Program-made: the position numbers and the translations under genes
Part shown: positions 57,454 through 64,000 of the stretch, one piece after another
Layout: every line of letters starts with the position of its first letter
Position numbering within the stretch: position 1 is the first letter of the stretch
Notes under the pieces: generated by a model
Databases searched by the model: none
The model's input: the letters and a program-made list of their open reading frames with translations, nothing else
What the model was told of the DNA's origin: nothing
Assembly (NCBI GenBank): GCA_008477525.1
Contig: SPDT01000003.1
Span: 3,906,001-3,970,000 of the forward strand
DNA from: Hypomyces perniciosus
Taxonomy: Eukaryota > Ascomycota > Sordariomycetes > Hypocreales > Hypocreaceae
Length of the DNA stretch: 64,000 bases
Direction: 5' to 3'

Positions 57454-59982
57454 ATGCAACCAACAACACCAGCAACAGGACCAGGGCGGCCCCAGGGCCG
57501 AGTTCCTGGCAGCTTCTCTCCCTTGCCTGGCTTATCCAGCGCATCTGGCGATCCGAATCAGCCTCCAGCTCCCCCACGGCCGCCTCCTCTACGCATCGAT
57601 TCTGCCAGCAGCGGCGAGGACATCCTGCCAGCCATCACCATCCCCAAAACACGCCAACCGAGCATTAACAACACCCCAGCTACGCCCATATACCAACAGT
57701 TCACCACCCATTCCAACTCGAGCAATTCAAGTGTGCTTCATAACTACTCTCGCCCGAACGCAACGCGATCCGCGACCCAGGGAGCGTCCTCGCCGGTGCT
57801 CAAGACGCATTCGAGAAAAAACGCTACGACCCAGGGCATGTTTGAGCCGACACTGCCATCGACAAGTACATCCAGCCTATCGCATGTGGGCATGAACCAT
57901 GGAAGCCAAGCGGCCGGTTCTACGACGGGGACGCTGTCGGCCAGCCAAATTGCCGCACAGGCGGCTGTCATGTCTCATCAAAACACATTCCATGCACGGC
58001 AGCGATCGCAAACAGTCCCATTTCCTGGTGAGGGTAATGATGGCGCTAGGCGAGGAAGCGGGGGCAAAGGTCCAATAGGTCCGCCGACGCTGAGTTTAAC
58101 TGAGGCGAGTACGCCGCGAGAATCTGGCTTCGCCAGTCTGGGAGGGACATATCAGGACAGACACCCGAGCAGCTTGCACTCGTCCGCAGCTACAGCAGCA
58201 GCCAATGTAGTGTTTCCCAGGTCTGGTCACAACTCGCCGAGGGAGCCATCAATATCACCACAGCCATTCCCGTCCCTTCCTCCCATGGCCTCGACAGCGT
58301 CTGAAAAGCCTCTCTCCAAGTCGGAAAAGGCCAAGGCGAAGCTCTTTTCGCGACCCGGAAAAATCAGTACCAAGGACACAAAGGAAAAGGCACTGCCTAG
58401 TCCTGGCAAGATTGGATCGGCACTATCTGTCCTCCAACGTGGGAACTTTAGCACAAGCAGTCTCGTGGATTCCAGCAACCAGTCCCTGTACAACCTCAAT
58501 AACTCATCCTCGGCAACCATTCGGCCAATTGAGTCCAATACCGAAGAAAAGACCAAGGAAAAGGAGAAGAAACATCATTTCTTATCACGACAGAAGCAGA
58601 AGCTCAAAGATGAATACCATCTGCCTCTCTCATCCGCTGCGAGCAATTCGAGGCCGACCGATCCAAACGCTCCGAGCAGCCTTTACAACTTCAGCGTCCC
58701 TCCCAGTCCTGGTCCGAGCTCTTCAAGTTTCGCGAAAACTAAAAAGGACAAGAAGCATGGCGAGCGATCAGAAAGTCGGCTGGACACTGAATCATCGTTC
58801 AATATTCCTATGGACTGGCCAGGGAGTAGCAGCTTGCCATCTGTATCCCAACAATCAACCATGTCCGACGCCATTGATGGCGGAAAGACGGTATTGAACA
58901 GTTTGACGATGGAGGATGCCTGGCATCACCTGAAACCCAAGTTGTTGGTAATATTCCAGGGCGAGGATCTCCGCTTCCCCGTTGAGGATATCAATCGGGT
59001 AGTCTCGCTGCATATTCAGTGGTGTATCCATAAGAGGTCGCCAAATATGATGCTGGAAGATCTTCGAGAACTCCTCGTCATGGGCTTCTCTACCATGGAT
59101 CGGACTCTACGCAGGACGCCCGAAGAGCGCTTCATACCGATGCTGGTAGAGCTGTGGCTCTTCACATTTACCTCAATCCTCCCATACATGCAGGCAGCCC
59201 TGTTGCCACTTGACTTGGAGGTCTCGGGCTGTGGTACCATCATGACCGCTGACCAGTCTCGCGATTTCTGGGGCGGCGTTGTCACGTCCCCGCCTCCTTC
59301 GGCAGCAGACATACCAGCTCGAGTTATGCCTGCGGCCGCAGTGCTCGAAGTTAGACGCCTTGTCTTGACAGCATATCGCGACATCGTCATTCTACCTCGC
59401 TACGACACCCTGAAGACCATCTTCTCCCGATTGTCTCTGGAATTCCTGCCGTCGGCCTTTGCTAACATGGCGCTTGCTTCTCCTCCACTTGAAACCAATC
59501 TATCAGCCTCTCCCCCTGAATCATTCTTCAACATGGTTCGACCAGGAACTGCCATGTCCATCGATCCATCGGTTGGTTCATACAACTCCACCAGCACAAC
59601 CCTCCTTGGCGATGGCTCTGCCGGGGGGCGTAGTCGCGCTGTCAGCAACGTCAGTCTGGGCAGCCGCGGCAGCGAAGGCGCAATACGGCCCTTTACACCA
59701 TCGGGTATGCAGGTCCTCAGCAGCGTGCGCGAGCAAAATGTGGAGGATTCGAAGCAGGTTACGGATATGGTGGGCCGTATGCTGCAGTGCATGAGCGTGC
59801 TGTCTAGCCTTGGAGGCGTGGGTAATGATGCAGACGACGAAGGGAACAGGAAGATGATTGAGCTTTGCAAGATGCTCAAGTTGAACTGGTTAGGCAGAGG
59901 ACGAACGGGACGTAACAGGATGGGCATCGTTGGAGGAAGGGTCAGAAGAGATGAGGCTCGAGAGGAGCTCCGAGTTGCGTAG
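57454..59982 (+). CDS. hbrB: HbrB-like TORC2-associated protein (Bit61/Protor family)
   Basis: Single exon, 842 residues. The first 485 residues are disordered, rich in Ser, Pro, Thr and Asn, with a basic Lys-rich patch (SEKAKAKLFSRPGK). The HbrB domain starts at about residue 490 (WHHLKPKLLVIFQGEDLRFP) and continues through VSLHIQWCIHKRSPNMMLED, FIPMLVELWLFTFTSILPYM and AYRDIVILPRYDTLKTIF. It resumes after a variable Ser-rich insert (about 690-760) with VTDMVGRMLQCMSVLSSLG and ends KMLKLNWLGRGRTGRNR. In yeast Bit61 and human Protor/PRR5 this domain binds TORC2. In Aspergillus, loss of hbrB causes hyperbranching. The expected function is TORC2 signalling in polarity and cell-wall stress. Confidence 0.92.
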   Translation: MQPTTPATGPGRPQGRVPGSFSPLPGLSSASGDPNQPPAPPRPPPLRIDSASSGEDILPAITIPKTRQPSINNTPATPIYQQFTTHSNSSNSSVLHNYSRPNATRSATQGASSPVLKTHSRKNATTQGMFEPTLPSTSTSSLSHVGMNHGSQAAGSTTGTLSASQIAAQAAVMSHQNTFHARQRSQTVPFPGEGNDGARRGSGGKGPIGPPTLSLTEASTPRESGFASLGGTYQDRHPSSLHSSAATAAANVVFPRSGHNSPREPSISPQPFPSLPPMASTASEKPLSKSEKAKAKLFSRPGKISTKDTKEKALPSPGKIGSALSVLQRGNFSTSSLVDSSNQSLYNLNNSSSATIRPIESNTEEKTKEKEKKHHFLSRQKQKLKDEYHLPLSSAASNSRPTDPNAPSSLYNFSVPPSPGPSSSSFAKTKKDKKHGERSESRLDTESSFNIPMDWPGSSSLPSVSQQSTMSDAIDGGKTVLNSLTMEDAWHHLKPKLLVIFQGEDLRFPVEDINRVVSLHIQWCIHKRSPNMMLEDLRELLVMGFSTMDRTLRRTPEERFIPMLVELWLFTFTSILPYMQAALLPLDLEVSGCGTIMTADQSRDFWGGVVTSPPPSAADIPARVMPAAAVLEVRRLVLTAYRDIVILPRYDTLKTIFSRLSLEFLPSAFANMALASPPLETNLSASPPESFFNMVRPGTAMSIDPSVGSYNSTSTTLLGDGSAGGRSRAVSNVSLGSRGSEGAIRPFTPSGMQVLSSVREQNVEDSKQVTDMVGRMLQCMSVLSSLGGVGNDADDEGNRKMIELCKMLKLNWLGRGRTGRNRMGIVGGRVRRDEAREELRVA

Positions 59983-62500
59983 TAAGAGAAAACATTATGC
60001 GTTAAGCATAGAAGCATGCCATGCAATTCCGGGGCGGCGCTGGGAGTCGGAGACAGGAGTTCAGGAGATTCAAGCGTAGTACTACACTAAGTCATGGAAT
60101 TTACGAACTGGATGACTATTATCACGATTATGCAAAGTGAGACTTGGGAATATGATTTTCTTCTTTATTATTACGGTTGCATGGGTAACTAAATTAGTTG
60201 AAATTGGTCCTGCAAACTTTTCACTTGTTAGCTTCCTGACAATGCCCAAAGAAGTCAAGATTGAAGAAATATAGGGGAAAGGTGTTTGATCAGACATCCA
60301 AGGAAGAATTAACCCTCATCTGCTCCAAAAAAGGCTCATCGGAGCTCGAGTGGAAACTGCGAATGCGATGGAAATTTTCATCATAAAACAGATGATATGA
60401 GAATGAAAAGCCGAGAGGTACTCACGTTAAGCATAGTGTAGACGAGGTCGATTTCTGCGAGGTTAATGACTTTGATGGTATAGCAAGAGATCGAGACCTG
60501 TAAAGAGCAACAATGTTAACAAAACTGCTGAGTGGAACGATTGCTGCAAAATAGAGAGGAATGGTGAAGGGTCAGACAAGGTATACTGGCAAGTAACAGG
60601 CCCGAAGGCCCGAACAGACTGCACTTCTTCATGGTCGATTCAGTTGGGAAAAGAAGACGTTTAAGATAGTGTCATCATGAAAAGGGGAGAAATTATCATG
60701 TGTGAGAAGCAAACGCGTTGTAGTGCTTACCTTGGTCTTTCCTTTCGGCTTGGATAGCCGCTTTGTTAACAGCCAAGAAAAAAACGAATTTTCAGAGGTA
60801 AACAAACACCCATGGACAAGCACGCAGCCACCGTCTACCCAGGAAATGACCAGAGGCCGAAATAAGGCAACTCTTGAATCGCCATCAGGAGTAGAAGGTG
60901 TCGCTTGTCATTGAGATCGAAGTGCTATTGTTTGTTGTTCGAAAGAGAAAGTTGGAAGAGAAACATGCCTTTTATGGCTGCAGGCAGAAGAGGATATTGA
61001 TGGACAGTGCCAGTAAAAAATTTCTAAAGTTAGCGCACTGTATAGAGTTCACGTGATAATCTTCTACCCGTTTAAGGCACTAGCGGCGGCAACCAAAAAT
61101 AGCGCCTCGGATTTTAACATAGAAAGCCAGAGACTCCGTAGGGCCTGGATGCAGCGGAAGGTTTCGCAAACAGCAAAGTCGGTGCGTTTGACGGACAATT
61201 TCGAAGTTTTCAGGGCGGCGACACCGATACAGTGTGCTTTTTATGCTGTGATTCAGAGACGATAGGCTGTCCCAATGCGCTACGAACATCACGACAGTGG
61301 TACCAAACCGCGTGCCTTATCTTTGTACTATGCCAGGGATACCTCAGTACCGTATTCATTCATGCAAGAAGGAAAGAAATCTCGCATTTAGGGATATTGT
61401 TGGCTTTAGCGTTGGCTTAGTTGCCTAGCTCCAAACCTCACCCCGGTAAAGCGGTGCAAACAGGCAAAAGATTACTGCCCAGCCACCGATTTTGGCCCAG
61501 CCGGGCCCATTCTTTTGATTGCCCCCATTATCAGGGCGGGGCATGATAACCGCATAGTTGCATACGTCTCCACTCTCTCTCATCCCCTGGTCGCTCCCGC
61601 TGGCCACCCACGTACCCACACAGGAGGATCCCCAACGCCGTCTCGACTGCTCCCGCAGGGTTGGCTGCCATACTGACGCCTCGTCTGCTGCACTGCGACG
61701 TCTCTCGTCTTGCCAGACAGACAGACAGACAACAAGCCTGGGTCCTCACACAGCATCCATTTCTCGATCGTCTCGGCTCCGCGGGGGATTGGCTGTCTCT
61801 TTTTTTCCCTTCCTTGGACGAGGAGGCTTTGCGCTGCGAGCAAACGAGAGCGCTACGAGGCACAGCGACGCGGGACTGCCTGAGGGATTGATTGTCTGCT
61901 GTCTCCCGCCGAATCGGTCGCGGTGATACGGAGTAGTCTTGGCTGGCTTAGCTTTTGCAGAACAGCTGCTCTTCCAGAGGACGTTTCCCCCTTGGGCTTC
62001 ATCCTGCATTGCGTCCCAGCTTTCCGCCTCCGCTGCTGGGCTCGCTTTCGTCGCTTTAGCTTGCTCTGCGGACCTTTGTCCGGGTACGTGCCGCTCACCT
62101 CCAGGGCCGTCATCTGTCGTCTCGAGTGTCCGGACTTGGTGTGGCATCACGAATCGCACCACCACTAACCACCATCGGACCGTCCTATCCGTCGCCGATG
62201 CATCGTCGCCACTGCAAAATTCGTCGCTGCTTTTCGCTATAGACACGCTTCAAGTCAAAACTGAATCCTGTTGGCACTTTTTTTTTTCTCTCCTTCATCT
62301 CACCGATTGAATCGCCTCCGCCCACCGCCGGACGCCATCCAACCACGCCATCATCCACGACGCGAAAAAAAAAAACCAATCTTTCGCTGACGCCTGTCAC
62401 TGACTACCTTCAAAAGCCTTCGACGTATGCGCATGCGATAGTACTCGCAGACGCTCGTCGATATCCACGCTGTGGATAGCCGACCTCCTTCAGAGAAGAA
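59983..62500. other. 2.5 kb intergenic, upstream of PtaB-like gene
   Basis: It includes a minus-strand region at 60.4-60.9 kb with several splice-like signals but no complete reading frame. It also holds a CAGA run (61714-61731), one TACGGAGTA copy (61927-61935), and pyrimidine-rich leader before the ATG at 62501. Confidence 0.5.
61714..61731. repeat. CAGA tetranucleotide repeat
   Basis: About four and a half CAGA units, within the presumed leader or promoter of the PtaB-like gene. Confidence 0.75.
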
Positions 62501-63405
62501 ATGATGGCTACAAGTATGGGCCCCAACTTCACGGGGCACCCTGCTGCGATGGGGCATCCAGGCGTCGCAGGTCATCCCATGGGCGGCCCTGGAATGCCTC
62601 CCAACGCAGCCCAACAAGGCGCGCCCGGTGGCGGTATGCCGCATCAGTTCGCTGGTGGCCATATGGCCGTGTCAACACCAGGAGCACAAGTCAATCCTGC
62701 CCTGATGGGAGGCATGCCGCCCGGTCCGACTCACAATGCCCATGCCATGCAGCATTTGAATCCCACCCAGCAACAGATCTTTCAGCAGCAACAACACTTG
62801 CAAAACCAGTGTACGTGATGCCTCCAATGATGACTCCAACGCGCCACTCCCACAAAACCATTACTGACATGGTAATCTTATAGTTAACAACCCGAGCGCA
62901 ATGGCTGCTATGCGACAACAGCAACAGCAGCTCCTCCAACAGCAGCAGAGGCAGGCTATGATGGCCCAGCAATTCCAAGTGAACATGCAGGCCAACGTGA
63001 ACGGGATGCCGATGGGAATACCGATAAACCAACTCAGCCAACAGCAGCTTCATCAGCTCAGAGCGGCGGGCAGATTAGGGCCAGTAAGTGACCATGGCAT
63101 ACTCTACTTCGGCGGGGGAAGGACAAAGCTAATTGTTACTATAGGCTCATAACCCCCAGGCGGCCATGATGGCACAGCAGTTAGCCCTCCAGCAGCAACA
63201 AGTAGCCCAGCAGCAGGCGCAGCAAGCGCAGCAAGCGCAACAGCAGGCACAACAGGCACAACATGCACAGCAACAAGCGGCACACAATCAACAGATGCCG
63301 GCTGGCCATAACCCGGGACAGCATATGCAGATGAACGCACAGGGTATGCCGAATATGCAGCAACAAAACCCAATGGCTGTGGCGGGTCAGACTCCAATGG
63401 GTGCG

Positions 63406-63443
<38 letters not shown>

Positions 63444-63456
63444 ACAGCAACAACAA

Positions 63457-63491
<35 letters not shown>

Positions 63492-64000
63492 AGGTCAACA
63501 GCCACAGGGACAACCACAGCCGCAACCGCAACCACAGCAGCAGTCACAACCAGGCCCGCAGTCACAACAGACGCCGCAGCAATCCTCCCAGGCCGGGACG
63601 CCTGCACCGACAGGACAGCAGACTCCGTCCCAGACACCTGCTCCGACTCCTGTCCAGTCAAATCAGATTCCTCAAGGCCAGCCCCAACCACAGCCTCAGC
63701 CCCAGCAGGCTCAACCGCCGAACCAGCCCCAGATGGCAGCTGCCGCCACACAGCAGCTGGCAATGAATACTATGCTACAGCAACAACAACAACAGCAGCG
63801 GAGGGAAGGGATGAAAGCTCAGTGCCTACTGAAATTGATGCAGTTTAGCGAACGCTTGAGTGGTTTTCCTGTAAGCGTTTTCTATTGTCTCTATCATATT
63901 GATCGTTGACTAACTTGCAAGTGGGGTCAGGGTGCCAAGGGCAAGGACGATATGTCGTATTGGAATATGTTTGTGAACAGGTTCTTCTCATCACCAAACG
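62501..64000 (+). CDS. ptaB: LIM-domain-binding (PtaB/SEUSS-like) transcription cofactor, 5' part
   Basis: Exons 62501-62810, 62884-63083, 63145-63870 and 63931 to the window edge give 435 codons so far. The first 400 residues are Gln-, Met- and Pro-rich, including a perfect 29-residue polyglutamine tract (63406-63492) with mixed CAA/CAG codons. The LIM-bind domain then begins with GMKAQCLLKLMQFSERLSGF and continues after intron 3 as GAKGKDDMSYWNMFVNRFFS. That arrangement matches fungal PtaB, yeast Mfg1 and fission yeast Adn proteins, relatives of plant SEUSS and animal LDB1. These act with a LUG/Flo8-type partner to activate adhesion, biofilm and morphogenesis genes. The C-terminal part, including any dimerisation segment, lies outside the window. 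Confidence 0.85.
63406..63492. repeat. polyglutamine-coding CAR tract (29 codons)
   Basis: Uninterrupted glutamine codons with CAA and CAG mixed, which limits slippage compared with a pure repeat. It lies in the disordered part of the PtaB-like protein. Confidence 0.9.

Noticed and set aside
63104..63763. Val/Ala-rich and poly-Leu minus-strand frames opposite the polyglutamine gene
   Set aside because: Antisense shadow of CAR glutamine codons.

Overview
The window reads as nuclear DNA of a filamentous ascomycete (Pezizomycotina, most likely Sordariomycetes and perhaps Hypocreales). Genes are well spaced, carry short introns of about 50-100 nt with GTRNGT donors, CTAAC/CTGAC-like branch sites and YAG acceptors, and encode fungal-type proteins such as HbrB, Gon7, a Gag1-like clamp protein, a siderophore transporter and a PtaB-like cofactor. 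I place 18 protein-coding genes (two cut by the window edges), one decayed ABC transporter, several simple repeats and a group of regulatory motifs. No rRNA or tRNA gene, transposon or CRISPR array was recognised.

Left part (1-25.6 kb), mostly nuclear housekeeping. A partial, possibly Polycomb-like gene (-) is followed by an F-box/LRR protein (+), an SR-rich protein (-), the class II histone deacetylase HDA1 with its Arb2-like tail (-), an F-box protein (-), the ribosome-biogenesis factor BRX1 (-), Rab11/YPT31 with a 13-nt microexon (-), a 1334-residue chromodomain protein (+), a Pex14-family peroxin (-) and the INO80 subunit IES2 (+).

Middle part (25.6-47.2 kb). A Q-rich orphan protein lies behind a perfect (TTC)44 tract. 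It is followed by a Gag1-like clamp protein, then a 5.9 kb gene-poor stretch. Next come a siderophore-type MFS transporter (+), a convergent AIF/AMID-like flavoprotein (-) and a badly broken full-length ABC-B transporter relic (+). Seven exact matches to the SREA-type iron-GATA consensus ATCWGATAA lie in the noncoding DNA between 36.1 and 44.4 kb. I found only one other match by eye in the whole window, inside a coding exon. This suggests a small iron-responsive locus from which at least one transporter has been lost.

Right part (47.2-64 kb). An SPX-domain low-affinity phosphate transporter, the HOPS subunit VPS39/VAM6, the KEOPS subunit GON7, the TORC2-associated HbrB protein and the 5' end of a polyglutamine-rich LIM-binding (PtaB/SEUSS-like) cofactor.

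A 9-mer family TACGGAGTA/TACGAAGTA recurs about twenty times, only in noncoding DNA, sometimes in perfect palindromes or tandem arrays. Exon boundaries were derived by hand from splice signals, reading-frame continuity and family conservation. Gene names rest on recognised motifs, not on a database search.
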